Origin: Norana najaformis
Lineage: Eukaryota > Annelida > Clitellata > Crassiclitellata > Hormogastridae
Direction of reading: 5' to 3'
NCBI GenBank assembly: GCA_964023275.1
Contig: OZ029927.1
Span: forward strand, 1,845,715-1,909,714
Length of the DNA: 64,000 bases
Under the pieces are notes generated by a model, which worked only from the letters and a program-made list of their open reading frames with translations, ran no database searches and was not told the origin of the DNA. The stretch's first letter is position 1. Each line of letters starts with the position of its first letter. The translations under genes were made by a program, and so were the position numbers. Positions 33,340 to 52,350 of this stretch are shown piece after piece.

Positions 33340-33520
33340 CTGCATTTTTTTATATGCCACCGTCTAACGGCAAAGCATCAATCAGTGGCACTGAACAATC
33401 ATGTGTGAAGGACTTGCTCAAGGACCCTACACAGTAACCGTTTCAAGGGAGGCTTGGACCTACACACTCAACTTTGAAAGGCGTGTGCTCAAATAATCGG
33501 CTACCGTGTCACACAGAGAC
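33340..33520 (-). mobile_element. SINE copy (abundant family)
   Basis: It contains GGACTTGCTCAAGGACCCTA, GGGAGGCTTGGACC and AATCGGCTACCGTGTCAC, the complement of the tRNA-like head. It is a fuller copy than that at 13265, without the minisatellite. Confidence 0.65.
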
Positions 33521-34001
33521 CATGTAGATAGAGAGAAGGACTTTCCACTTCCAGAACCGACTAATTGCAGAAAGAATGCTGACCAAAGAAATGTTGCTAA
33601 GACACTTGACAACAGCTGAAGTATAAGCAACAAGGCAGTGCACACAAACACAATGAATAAGGAACATTGACCTAGCACTAGAGAGCGCCACAATTTCGAC
33701 AAATTTACACACTCCTCCATGATTCATGCAATGTTCACGATAACGCAATGTTCACGATTGGCTAGCGTCACTCGCTAAGAAATCCGGGCAAGGCCCACAA
33801 CAAAAGCCGGCCAATGTCCTGCTAAGAGGTTTCAGGTTACGTTACCAAGCAGCGTAACCGACCAACGGTTACCAATGGTAACCGAATAGAGTTCGACAGC
33901 AGCCAACCGTTGCTGTGCAGAAACAATGCTGGATGGAGAAGTATGAGGAGGAGTAGAGAAGAAGGAGGAGTCGGGGCGGAGTTAGTTCGTGCAGACAGGT
34001 G

Positions 34002-41502
<7,501 letters not shown>

Positions 41503-42479
41503 GGCGGCCAATCAATTTACTTGTCAAACAATAAGAAAACTGTCACCTGAATTTAAATAAATCACAAAGTTTTAAACAACTTAGATAGTTATTATCAAGC
41601 GCAAATACCAATACAAGGTTCACATTAACATATCAAGAGCAACATGCTGGTGTATTCAGCTAGTGAGGGAAGTAAACAGCAAGTCTTATGATACACTGGC
41701 TCCAAATCCAGGATCTTAAGATTCACTTATTGTCGGCTCAAGGGCCTAAGAAAGAGGATATATATGCCTCCCCTAAAAACCCCTACGAGACACAGGACCT
41801 CTGCTTCATTTCACTAACATGATTCAACTGAGACTGTTTTTTACTCCCATCAGGCTGTCTTATCATTACACAGCCAGAAAGCAGCTGATGTCTGTTAATC
41901 AAACGTTACTTTTGTCCACATGCGGTAAACAGATGTTTACTGTCACAACTGCTTCAAAGATGCAGCAAAAAACCGCTTCAGTGGTTAGTGCAAACTGTTA
42001 ATATCACACAGTCTCTTGTTAAATATAGCTTTTGGACAGAACTCGAGAGTCTAAACACATCACACATCTCCATAAAAATATCACTTCGTCATGGTCAATT
42101 GATATTTAAAATGATCTTCGTTTATTTATTTATTATATTTCCTCACAGTTTTTTCTGCATAAAAGTGATATTTTATGAACTTCAAAGAAATTCTTCAATA
42201 GCTAAAACTGCCCTGAATAAAGACTTAACTAAACGTCATTTTTTTGCTGTAGATCTCTATACAATCAGAGATTATTCATCATAGCAAAATATGACATACA
42301 TGACCGCTCCTCTGCTGTAAGCCTGTCTGGTCTATCTGTAGGATACTTCCAAACAGTATGAGAAATGATCACTAAACACTTAAGATTTAAATTACTTCTC
42401 AAGTGCAAACATTTAAAGAGATCAATGCTCCATATATTTAATATACTTATAAGTTATAAATATTATTACAGTATAAGTA

Positions 42480-42670
42480 ATGTAAGTGGAATCGTCTCCC
42501 TTGAGAATTGTGACTTGAGCTCCTTTCTCTCCCCCTCTCAAAGTTCCACAGGCGCCTGAAGACTGTACTGTTCAACAGTGATTTTACTTTTTCGGGTCGG
42601 AAGCACCTCTGTTGAGTTTACCCCTCTAAGAGGCGCTTTATAAATCTCAAATTATAATTACAATTACAAT
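42480..42670 (+). mobile_element. LINE 3' end
   Basis: GGAATCGTCTCCCTTGAG, then CACAGGCGCCTGAAGACTGT, GGAAGCACCTCTG, AGGCGCTTTATAAATCTC and ATTACAATTACAAT. The same family as 27297-27482. Confidence 0.7.
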
Positions 42671-43704
42671 AAGTACTTCATGCACAATGATAAGAATGGT
42701 GATTTGGCCACAAATGAGAACCTAAGCAGTATTATTCGACTCATATAATTTAATCTTAAAACTTTTATAGTGCCATGATAATAATGCGCTATGCATTAAT
42801 CGATGACACTCCAAAGCAGAATTGCAATCCTTGTCTGATTCACATGATGTCCCTTTCAAGTTCAATAAAGTGTCTTGGATATCCTTCTCTTTCAGTTAAG
42901 AGAAAAGAAACTTTTCTGTCCTGAAAGTAAATAGTCAGTTTCAGAAAAGGACACAGTATAAACAAAACTTTTAATAACTTAGAAATGTCATAAGAAATGT
43001 GTAAAATTCAATGAAAATTGGTCAGACTAATCATTGCTGCTGAAGATGAAGATTAACTGACAAAAACATGATTCTAAAATGTGAATGAGATTGGTTAATT
43101 CAGTACTGACAGTTGTCATAATAACTACCAGTATCTTTTGCTTGAAACCTTATGGCCGTTATTTAGCAAGACTCTTTTAAATTCACAAGATAACACTTTC
43201 GACTTTGGAAGAGGCCCAAAAACCGGTAGCGCCAGTCACTGTGCCCCGTATACATGTAGCTCCTGACGATCCTAAGTGAACTAAAACTCTTTCAGCGCAA
43301 ACTGTATCTCGAACTGAGCAGAAACTGAGCAGACTCAACTACGACATATCACAGGGACCAGAGAGGGTGGGTTAATGAAAACACACTCGATCGATTATTT
43401 CATTAGTTTGTCTAATACGGTCTATTCTAAGTAAAGCAATTACCCCAATAAAACGCAAGTTGGCAAAGGGCGCTAAATAAATGCCAAGTTTACACATTCT
43501 CGAACTAAACACTCCCGACGGTCGAACGCAGACATGGCAACAACCCGACAACTGTCAATCTTTTAAATACAATTCCACGTAAACATACCCACTAAAACAA
43601 CGCCGGCGGACGGACACACCGTCAATTTATATAAGCAAATGTCTGTAAGGCCGAAAAAGTGATATCATCGAGAATATTTGTCCCTAACTTATCCCGTCCG
43701 AAGC

Positions 43705-43790
43705 CGTTCACAAGATGGCTGTCATTGCCTGCAACCCGTGCCGCTGCCTGTGTAAACCCCAAACTCACGACTGCGCATGCGTCGCACTTG
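43705..43790 (-). promoter_or_regulatory. Candidate housekeeping promoter with NRF1- and YY1-like sites
   Basis: TGCGCATGCG at 43772-43781 is a palindromic NRF1-type site and CAAGATGGC at 43711-43719 a YY1-type site. Both are common at TATA-less animal housekeeping promoters. The block is GC-richer than its flanks and lies about 2.2 kb upstream of the G-beta ATG. Assignment to G-beta is inference; it could be bidirectional. Confidence 0.45.
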
Positions 43791-43845
43791 TCGATCGACC
43801 GCCACTAAGCGCCGTATATTGCCGACAATAACACGTGTTCGATAA

Positions 43846-44130
43846 ATGTAAATGTAAATATGCATGATTTTCTATAGCGACCGTATGGCCTCGACCCTGC
43901 TAATTTTTCAATGAATTTATCGGATAAATGTAAGTGTACACGGTCTTCTATAGCGACCCTATGGCCTCGACCCTACTCATTTTCAATGAATTTATGGGGT
44001 AAGATCCTTTCCCACAGCTGCCCGTTTGAAAGAGTGCCACTACATTTAAGGTCCGCTGATACGAACCGTGCTAGCGCGAGATTCAGATCTCTTAAATAAG
44101 CCACGATCGGTATGCAAACCGGCATCCTCA
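43846..44130 (-). mobile_element. SINE copy with tandemly duplicated end
   Basis: This is the reverse complement of the 7755-7990 element (GCTAGCGCGAGATTCAGATC, GCATACCGATCGTGGC on the other strand). Its tail is present twice: TTCTATAGCGACC-TATGGCCTCGACCCT and CAATGAATTTAT occur at about 43872-43922 and 43950-44000. Confidence 0.65.
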
Positions 44131-44252
44131 CGCTCAGAGGCATCTTAAGTTATGCTTTGACCAATGTAACTAACAAGGGCAGTGGCCATGAGATGATGCA
44201 GGAGCGGAAGTCCGAGCACGATTGCTCAGTCCTATGGACTGATGCTTTGTCA

Positions 44253-44597
44253 CTAGATAGCGGCGCTAATAAATACGGAAGAAATGACAGGCGAGAAAGG
44301 GAGATGCGCGAGCTGGCGAAAGTCTTTCGGGAGTTTGTTGCAAAGAGCTGGCGCTGCGCAAGTTACGCAGAGGTTGCAGAAATTGAAAGGATACTTGAGG
44401 TCAAGATAGAGAAAGGTATGGGAAATATCGAGCTGGCTAGGCCTAGATCTGAGCGGTTGGATATTGAGTAGCTGGTGAATGTAAAAGGGTTGAGAAGTCG
44501 GAAGGGTAGACAGTACTTGCAGAAAATATCTCCACGTACTCCTGGCCAGTTGAATAGGCCATAATAGCAGTTGGAACTCTTTTCCGGGAAGAATCAT
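44253..44597 (-). mobile_element. LINE C-terminal coding fragment
   Basis: The minus-strand frame contains QLARSTWRYFLQ and CAAPALCNKLPKDFRQLAH, the pattern (AAPxLWNxLPxxLR) found near the end of CR1-type LINE polyproteins. A related segment is at 50030-50140. A piece of the abundant SINE overlaps its end at about 44235-44275. Confidence 0.6.
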
Positions 44598-44886
44598 CCT
44601 GTAATGGTGACAATTGTTAAATTCTGGCTCGTTTGATGGTATGCCTTTCGAGTAGTCTAGAATCAGGTTTTCTTGCTCTACGCGTCATGATAGAAATCTA
44701 ATAAGAAATTCCATAGATCGTTAGTTTGGTCTATGCACCTCATAGACCAAACTAACGATCTATGGAATTTCTTATTAGATTTCTATCATGACGCGTAGAG
44801 CAAGAAAACCTGATTCTAGACTACTCGAAAGGCATACCATCAAACGAGCCAGAATTTAACAATTGTCACCATTACAGGATGATTCT
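44590..44886. repeat. Palindrome with 146-bp arms and 5-bp spacer
   Basis: Arm 44590-44735 is the exact reverse complement of 44741-44886 by base-by-base reading; the spacer is CACCT. The left arm starts inside the end of the LINE fragment, the right arm ends about 48 bp from the stop of the propeller-like exon. It has no coding capacity. It may be a recent inverted duplication or an assembly foldback. Confidence 0.95.
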
Positions 44887-44933
44887 ATATACAGAGTGTT
44901 AAACTCGTGATCGAGTATTTCTAAAGTGCTGTT

Positions 44934-46122
44934 TTATTTCGCGACTAACACACTATCGTGGCAATCGACTGACATTATAAACAAGCCAAAACGCGAACTT
45001 TGGCTGTATCTCATTAGTCCGTCTGTGTCCATCTCCGAAATTCTTGTACTGATGGGGAGCATGGAAAGCACAAAGTTCCTTCCTGGTTTTACAAGTACAC
45101 CTTGGACAAAATGGACGTTTGGCAGTTTGACTGTTCTTATTAGCACGCCATCCTTGTCAAACACGATTATTGTCGATGGAACTTTCTCAAATGCGATGAG
45201 GTTTCCATCTACAGCAACTGTTATTTTCGGGCATATTGATGGAGAGAGACTGAGCCAGAGAAATACCTGAAATGATCGTCGCTCGTTTGCAGCTTGGTGA
45301 TTTCAGTGCTGCGGAGTTGTTGGTCGAGTATATAAATGGAATTTCTAAATTATGCATCTTGCAATGTGCCGCGGGTGTTTTGTAGTTGTCAATTGAATGA
45401 AGATGACATCTCTGGTCAAATCCTGTCTGTTATATACTTCAGTGTGGTGACACAGGGCGAACACTTGATCGAATATTGTCACGACTGATATGCAGCACTC
45501 AGGCTGATGTTTTTCCACGACTGTCATTTGCAGGGGATGAGGCGGTAAACAGATACAGTATCTTTTACACAGACGCCAATTAAAAATTGACTGCATATAG
45601 CTACATCTGAAACATTAGGCCCTACTATTAATATTTGAAAAGCAGTAGCGCGCAGCCTGCTGCATGAAAGCCAATGTACAGTACTGTGAAAGCATCAATT
45701 GCAGCAATGACAGTTTCCTATTTAGAGGTAACTATAAAATTATGACATGGCAATGAGATGAAAAAGCAAGATATATAGTTGTGCAAGGTGATGACTTAAG
45801 TACTTGTTTTCCAAGTCTGCATAAAATCCGAGCACACAGCGATATGCAAAACTTATAACAGTATGAACGATTGCCCAAACGGCCAGGCACTTAGTCAGTT
45901 TCAGAAACTCACGCAGTCTTTCAAGAGCTCTGTGGAGACGGATGTTGAAGATATTCATTATCAGGATTGTTTTTTTCCACATAACACACACACGTCGTAG
46001 TCGGTTGACCACGCTTGTGGCTAATTCCTTCCATTTTTCCTTCTGAAGTCTCCTCTCTCTCTGACTTTTGTGACAACTGCCGCTAATAAAATGTTTAAAA
46101 GCAGTTCCACCGGAAGGTCCAT
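44934..46122 (-). pseudogene. F-box-like/beta-propeller-like locus, copy 1
   Basis: An ATG at 46122 opens MDLPVELLLNILL, an F-box-like start (LPxELLxxIL), but the matching second half (SVVNRLRRVCVMWKK) is in another frame of the same stretch (45740-46045). A second exon follows acceptor GTGTAAAAG at about 45579 (RYCICLPPHPLQMTVV). A terminal exon, 44934-45249, encodes KITVAVDGNLIAFEKVP and KDGVLIRTVKLPNVHFVQGV, a strand pattern like NHL-type propeller blades. The frame break near 46045 suggests a pseudogene, though an unseen intron is possible. The F-box and propeller labels are inference from short motifs. It is a tandem duplicate of 47038-48103. Confidence 0.5.
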
Positions 46123-46540
46123 CACCTGAAAGGACTATAGTAATCGTGATTTAGTAGAGTTTAACAATACCGTGCATAGGTTCAACAAATATTTTATAAT
46201 TTAATAAATTTAAGATTAATTTGGCTTGGAGAAATGCTTGGAGAAATGCTTGGACCTTAGAAAGCTGGGGTTGTTCTCGCTTTCATCATCGTGACCTAAA
46301 TGTTCAATATAATTATCTGAAATTTTTTTGGACAGCTATAAAACAAAGCTTGGCATTTTCAGATTCTGCTTCAGTCAGGGGCGGCCGAGGCTAATGAAAG
46401 TGGGGGTCAAGAATAGGGCGCCTGAGGCGGCTCGAGGACGCTCGGTGCCCGAGAGCTCAGGGTGCAGAGCGCGTGAGCATAATTAATTAGGGGATCATCG
46501 TAAGCTTCCAGCAGAATCCAAGGCAGAGCCTCGGTCACTG
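46123..46540. repeat. Duplicated 5' flank of the propeller-like locus
   Basis: The text TCAGGGGCGGCCGAGGCTAA and TGAAAGTGGGGGTCA at about 46375-46410 recurs at 48345-48382, about 1.97 kb away. The unit of the tandem duplication therefore extends upstream of the ATG in both copies (to about 46530 and 48510). Confidence 0.8.
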
Positions 46541-46639
46541 ACGATCTTGGAGCCTATAACGTTTAACTGTATATTGAAAATCGACTTCTTCCGGCTTGCT
46601 TGCGCTACATCTTATCTTAGGAATCAATGTGTCTTGGTC

Positions 46640-46920
46640 TCACCTATTTCTGACAGCAGATGCAATCACTCTGCTGGGCAAGCTAACCCGATGGTCCTTC
46701 GAGACGAACTTCGACGGTCCATCTGTTCTATGGTTGGTCCAGCGTTTTGGAACAGGTTGTCTAGCAACCTACCACATGAGTTCCTTGGTCCTGTTTTATC
46801 TCTTTCCGTAATCCCTTGAAAATCATTCAGGTTGATTGTGGTTTTGTGTTGTTAGGTCCGGAGCGCCTCTTAGGAGTCTCGAAGATGCACGCTACAAATT
46901 TCAATTACAATTACAACTAC
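46640..46920 (+). mobile_element. LINE 3' end inserted between the two propeller-like copies
   Basis: It encodes VGPAFWNRLSSNLPHEFLG and ends GGAGCGCCTCTTAGGAGTCT, GCTACAAATTTC and ATTACAATTACAA. It is absent from the corresponding place beyond copy 2, so it likely arrived after the duplication. Confidence 0.65.
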
Positions 46921-47037
46921 AGTAGTTTGAGAAACAGAGAGAAACATTATCGAGATGAATTTTCAGTCCTTGATTAATTAAATATAAGTCGTAAAATTGT
47001 AAAGCATGTGTAACCTACATTTTTAATGCTTCAATAT

Positions 47038-48103
47038 TTAAAAAAGCTTTAGATTACAGATTATATAAGCGTAAATATCAGAGCAAAATAAACGTAAATA
47101 TAGCAACATATAAAAAATACTGTCAAAGATGTGCAGATTTGATGGAATTTGTTCGAAAAGGATCAAGTTGCCATCCTTGCATACTGCAACTTTCGAAGAA
47201 GTGTTTATCCCAGGCAACACTGCATAAGTGTTTATCCAAGGCAAACTGAGTGTTTATCTTCTGGTAAACTTATCGCCTTAGTGATTTGTGTTATGTTGAG
47301 TGCAGGTGTTTGTCTAAAATGTAAATGCATTGTGACTTCACGCAGAAGGTGATAAACCTCGGGTTAGCTGAGCTAATCAGTTCCACGCAATATTTTGGCT
47401 TAGAAAAGTCACCCATGGTGTAGGTTTTGATGACAGGAGTAGATTTCGTCGGAAATGCCAGCAGAAACACTTCATCGTTCGAGGACGCAATTGACACGAC
47501 ATATTCCACTTTGCTTATGTCAAGAAGTAGCACACGAAAAGGAACAGGTGCTAACAAGAGAGAGTATCTGTTACACAAAAGTCAATTGAAAATTAACTAC
47601 ATATATTTACAAATAAACAATACTTCTGATTTTTCAAATGCAGTTGAACGCTGACTGCTGAAAGCCAGTATGCTATTTGAAGCATGAATTGCAGATATAG
47701 CAGTTTTCTCTTTAGAGGTAAGCATGAAATTATGACATAGCGAAGAGATGAATAAGCAGGGTGTATAGTTGTGCAAGGTGATGACTTAAATACTTGTTCA
47801 CCAAAACTGCACAAAATCTGAGAACATATAGCGATATACAAAACTTTATAACGTGAACAATTGCCCAAGCGGCCAGGCAACTGAACCAGTTTCAGGAACT
47901 CCGGCAGACTGTCACGCTCTCTGTGGAGATGATTCTTGAAGAAGTTTGTTGTGAGTACTGTTTTCCAGAGAACGCATACTCTTGTTAGTCTGTTGACCAC
48001 AGCTGTAACCAAGTTCACCCATTTTCCCTTCGGAAGTCTCTCTGACTTCTGATAGTACTTCGTTTAACAGAATGCTATAAAGCAGTTCTGTCGGAAGGTC
48101 CAT
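47038..48103 (-). pseudogene. F-box-like/beta-propeller-like locus, copy 2
   Basis: Parallel to copy 1: ATG at 48103 (MDLPTELLYSILLNEVL), then NRLTRVCVLWKTVL in a different frame, then an exon after acceptor TGTGTAACAG at about 47573 ending at 47291 (RYSLLLAPVPFRVLLLDISK, VEYVVSIASSNDEVFLLAF), then an exon from about 47219 (KVAVCKDGNLILFEQIPSNL) that runs into a stop early. The last exon loses similarity after HIFD, where copy 1 continues for about 70 codons. The middle exon is better preserved than in copy 1. Not recognised as a named gene. Confidence 0.5.
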
Positions 48104-50261
48104 TACCTGGAAATAAAATAGTAATCCTGATTTAGCAGAGTTTTAACAATACCGTGCATAGGTTTAATAAACATTTAATAATTTAATAAACTTAAGCTTA
48201 ATCTGGCTTGGGATAAATGTTTGGATCCTTAGAAGGCTGGAGTTGTTCGCCTTTTGAACATGCTAAATTGTATGTTTAATCCAATTATCTGAAAATTATT
48301 TAGAGAGCCACAAAATTGAGTCTGGCATTTTCAGATTCTGCTTTAGTCAGGGGCGGCAGAGGCTAATGAAAGTGGGGGTCAGGAATAAGCGCCTGAAGTG
48401 GGTCGAGGACGCTCAGCGACCGAGAGCTCGCGGTTCGAAATGCTCGAATTTTTTTGACTAAAGGATCGTCGTAAGCTCATAGTAAAAGCCGGGGATGAGC
48501 CTCGGCCGTTAAAATGTTAAGAATGGCAGTTAACAAGTGAGTAACTAAATGCTACCTACAGTAGAACCCTCTTGTTAATAACCATCTCTGGACGGTAACA
48601 ATTAAATACACTTATATAAGATCGCTGCTTTCACTGACAGTGTGAGTAAACCAGGAACTCACTGCAAAAAGGACTGGAGAACCTAACACTGGATGATTTA
48701 AGTCGCTAAAGAAATTTCCAAACATATACAAACACATATTTGCTTAATTACTTACTTAGGACTATTTGAAAGCAAGCGTGACCGTATTATTAGGATGAGT
48801 TCTAGTCAATGCATATCGCAACTGGCGATTACTCTAATGCAAGCAATTCGTTTACATTCATTAGCCTAGCTCTTTGAATTTCTTGAACGGTGATTATTTT
48901 AAGCCCGGTTGCTGTGCGATACAAATTTTCAACCTATCCTCCTGCTTTTTCGATTAACTCTTTGTTTAATTGGCGGGGCTTGATTTTAAATATCTTCTTA
49001 AGATCCCCGTTATCCCCAACTATATAGACTGTACAGGATAATATAGGGTCTATCTCTTATATGCAGTCTTTGCGCCTCTTTCTGAACAAGGCGAGATTCT
49101 CCATTTTCTATTTCATTTACATTGGATCTCTCACTTTAAGAATTTGGGACAAACCTATTAGAATTTTGAAATGATCTTATTCCATTATTCTGGTATAGTG
49201 GCTGATTTGTCAAAATCGCTTCAAAGGTATTATCCGTTAGAATTTCATTATCCGTTTTAGGGGTTCATTTTTTGGGTTCTTTGCACTTTCAACAGTTTCC
49301 GAATTTGCATTTACATTCGCACCATTATTAACATTTAGCTTACATGGTTTTTTCTTATGCAGTTCTTTTCAGCCTCGCTTATCAGTTGTTGTACATTTCT
49401 CGTTGACTTTTGACTGCTTGACAAAATCCCCTTTATTCACCGTCTTCCTTGAATCTGAGTTATTAGTCTTCCCATGGATGTCCGAGTATTGATTTCCGTC
49501 TTATCTTCTTCCTCGGTACTTTAAGGTTCACAGTAGGCAATTTCTTCTTCTACTACATCTTCCACTTCTTCCTCCTCCTCCTCCTCCTCTTTCTCCTCCT
49601 CCTCCTCCTTCTTCTCCGGAGCAAAAAGAGCCGGCAGAAGTAACTTCTTCCAAGGCTGACGTATGGTCCAGGAAGACCATCGCTGTTCCCCTGCAAGCCC
49701 CTGCGACCTTTCACCCGAGGCATATTCGGATGTTTCTTTAACGAGACTGAACCTCTATTGATCAAGGGTCGGTTAACATTTTAAAAACTGTTTCTGTTTT
49801 AGTCGAGTTCTGTTAATGGATTTATTTCAGTATGGCTTTCTTTTTATATTGTGAAACGACAAATGATAAAAATATTCCCGCCAAATGGCGCGAAACGGTG
49901 CGTCCTTCATAACGGCTTCAACTTAAAAACAAATACAACATCAAAGATCAAACCACTCAGGTATTAAAAAAACAGTCGACGAATATAGGCCTCGATAGAA
50001 TATAAACCTCAATTGTTAAGTTTAAAAATCATCGATGGAAAAAGTGTTCTAATCCTTGCAGAAGACAGGTCCACGTACTCCTGGCCAGTTGAATAGGCTG
50101 CATGTGAAGTCTGAAAAACTCTTTCTGAACAGAACAACGATAACAATGTCGATGACAAGCGTTTAATGAAGCTGCAGAAGATGTTTTATAGTCAAACGCT
50201 TCATAAGTTTCAAATTTTTTCGACAGTGTCTGTGGAGCGCAAAGGTATTGGAAATAATTAC

Positions 50262-50600
50262 ATAAACACATACCAAGATATACATACTTACATATATACG
50301 TACGTACAAACATATATACATACAAACACACACATATATGCATATTTGCATACATACCATACATAAATGCGTCCATAATACGTGCATGCATACGTACTTG
50401 CATACTTACGTGCATACATACATGCGTTCATTCATACATATATACGTGCATACAAAAACATACATACAAGCATACATACATATATGCATATTTACATGCA
50501 TACATACATAAATGCGTACATAATACATGCATGCTTACATACTTGCATACATACGTGTGTACATACATACATACACACATACATGCATACATACATACAA
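50262..50600 (+). repeat. CATA/CATG microsatellite
   Basis: Long imperfect runs of CATACATACATG and CATATATGCATA. The open frames across it are repeat products. Confidence 0.95.
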
Positions 50601-50852
50601 AACGATGACCCCAGACTGATTGTGGCGGTGGCAGATGCTATACATGGTATGCTGTGATGCACCGTTCCCTCGCTGTCACAGCCGATCACTGACTCGCTAT
50701 AAACACGGAAATCTCTTTTCTCATTCAATGGCGTCCTCGATTTTCTAGCTCCATCCTCGATGCTGCTGCGTTTTCTGAGTTTATCCGCATCACTTGGCTG
50801 TAGGTTGGCGCCTGGTGCAACATCCACTGTTCTCCGATAAGTCCCGTTGCAT
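50599..50852 (-). CDS. Isolated exon-like segment, unknown product
   Basis: It follows a good acceptor (CTTGTCTTTAG) and stays open for 84 codons with ordinary protein composition: TVDVAPGANLQPSDADKLRK, SESVIGCDSEGTVHHSIPC. A donor GTATGT lies at 50598 at the edge of the microsatellite. No partner exon was found, and no family is recognised. It may be a relic exon. Confidence 0.3.
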
Positions 50853-52009
50853 CTAAAGACAAGCAACAGTTCGTCGTAAGCAACTGTAGTTACGTGGATT
50901 CACTTAAATCTACTGGTTTTGTTTTGTGTTGTTAGGCGCAGGTTAATGGTGTTATAGGTCTATGATTTATCTTCATCAATAGGGCCATTGTCTCTACACC
51001 TTTATAAATATACGTGTCTTTATCTACCCTTACAAATATGTATGTATGTGGACATAAACACTTAATATCGCGCCTTTTAACTACCTCTCAAAAGCGCTGC
51101 GCTCCTTAGCCTAATTAATTATACATTTCATTAAGAACAAAAGGTAAATCTGTAAGCAATGTCGGGTTGTCGGGCATGTAGAACCCGGCCAGCATCTACA
51201 CGTAAATTATCTGCGCACCTGTATTGTGTCTTCAATGATTGTCTCTAGGCTTAACGTATGTCTTCATTACTACGTAGATTTTCTGTAAGTCTTAAAAAGT
51301 CTCTAACAATATCATTGTTATTGTTTTAGATTATGCCAGTGAGAAGCCAGTGTTGTTTTGAGCATGACCACATAACCGATTGTGCATACATTACTTTAAT
51401 GACCCATCGAATGAAATCCAGCATCTGTTTTTAGCCTATTACGCCGTTAATCGATTCATATTATTTCGTAATTGAAAGATTGAGTTTATCAGTGACACCA
51501 GGACAACGAATAGAATTCCTTTGAAACCTATTCAATGACTAATTTAATATTGGGATGACTCAGGCTGTACCACCTGCAACGTCGACTACTTCATGCGTGA
51601 CCTAGATTGCTTGTATCGTTGCGATTCAGCTTACATCCCTACCATAGCATAAATTTTATTGCAAACATATGGTGTTCCTCTTGATCAAATCTGATCCGGT
51701 CTGAGACTTAAAATTGAATGGGATCTCATGTTATACAATCCGATTCTTGCTGTTTATCTGATTTGATGTTATGCGATTTGACCTGTTCGAACTGCGCAGT
51801 AAGATTCCTTTGCCTTGTGGAAAGCTGTTGTATGTTCATCGCCATGTGACATTCGAAATCACCTGGCGATGAACTGAAAATGCATTGGACATCGCTTTTT
51901 GTTGTAGAATATTGAAATTAGGACCAAATTATTCCAGATGAGATGCAAATCAATTGCAAGACGAGCCACAAACCTAAACCTTTGAATTTTTAAAGATAAA
52001 TTGGAACCT

Positions 52010-52260
52010 AGAGGAGGAGGAAATGTGAGGAGGAGGAAGAGGAAGAAGAGGAGGAGGAATAGAAGAAGGCAGAGGAGGAAGAGCAGAAGGAACCAGGGGA
52101 GGAGCAGGAGGAAGAGGGAGAACAACGATGAGGAAGAAGAGGAGGAGGAAGAAGAGTAAGAAGAGGAAAAAGAGGAAAAGGAGTAAGAAGAGAAAAGGAG
52201 GAGGACAAAATTACGAGGAGTAAGAGAAGGGAGAGGAAGAGCAGTAGTAGTAAGGGCGAG
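52010..52260 (+). repeat. Polypurine AGG/AAG tract
   Basis: Almost uninterrupted purines on the plus strand. The 179-codon antisense frame is an artefact of this composition (Ser/Phe/Leu only). Confidence 0.9.
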
Positions 52261-52283
52261 AGAAGGTGGGGTGACAGCTGCAG

Positions 52284-52292
52284 TATATAAAA
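52284..52292 (+). promoter_or_regulatory. TATA box of a putative small gene
   Basis: TATATAAAA lies immediately after the purine tract and about 67 bp before an ATG at 52351. An exon with a strong donor (GGCAAG|GTAAGA) follows. Confidence 0.4.
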
Positions 52293-52350
52293 CCGGTCTA
52301 CGTGAGCTTATGGAGTGAATGTGACCTGGTTGATGGAAAAACCAGTCCCC

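Larger units (their letters stand above)
41503..43870. other. Region upstream of the G-beta start codon
   Basis: It should hold the first intron and non-coding 5' exon of the G-beta gene. A LINE 3' end (42480-42670) and a SINE relic (42750-42870) are present. I could not fix a non-coding exon with confidence. Confidence 0.45.
48511..52283. other. Mostly unannotated spacer
   Basis: It holds a TCC/TTC pyrimidine tract (49547-49617), a LINE-related segment (50030-50140), a TACA microsatellite (50262-50600) and a purine-rich AGG/AAG tract (52010-52260). Apart from the exon-like segment at 50599-50852 I see no gene. Confidence 0.5.

Noticed and set aside
44112-44471. A 119-codon plus-strand frame
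   Set aside because: It runs across SINE and antisense LINE sequence; the LINE motif on the minus strand explains the openness.
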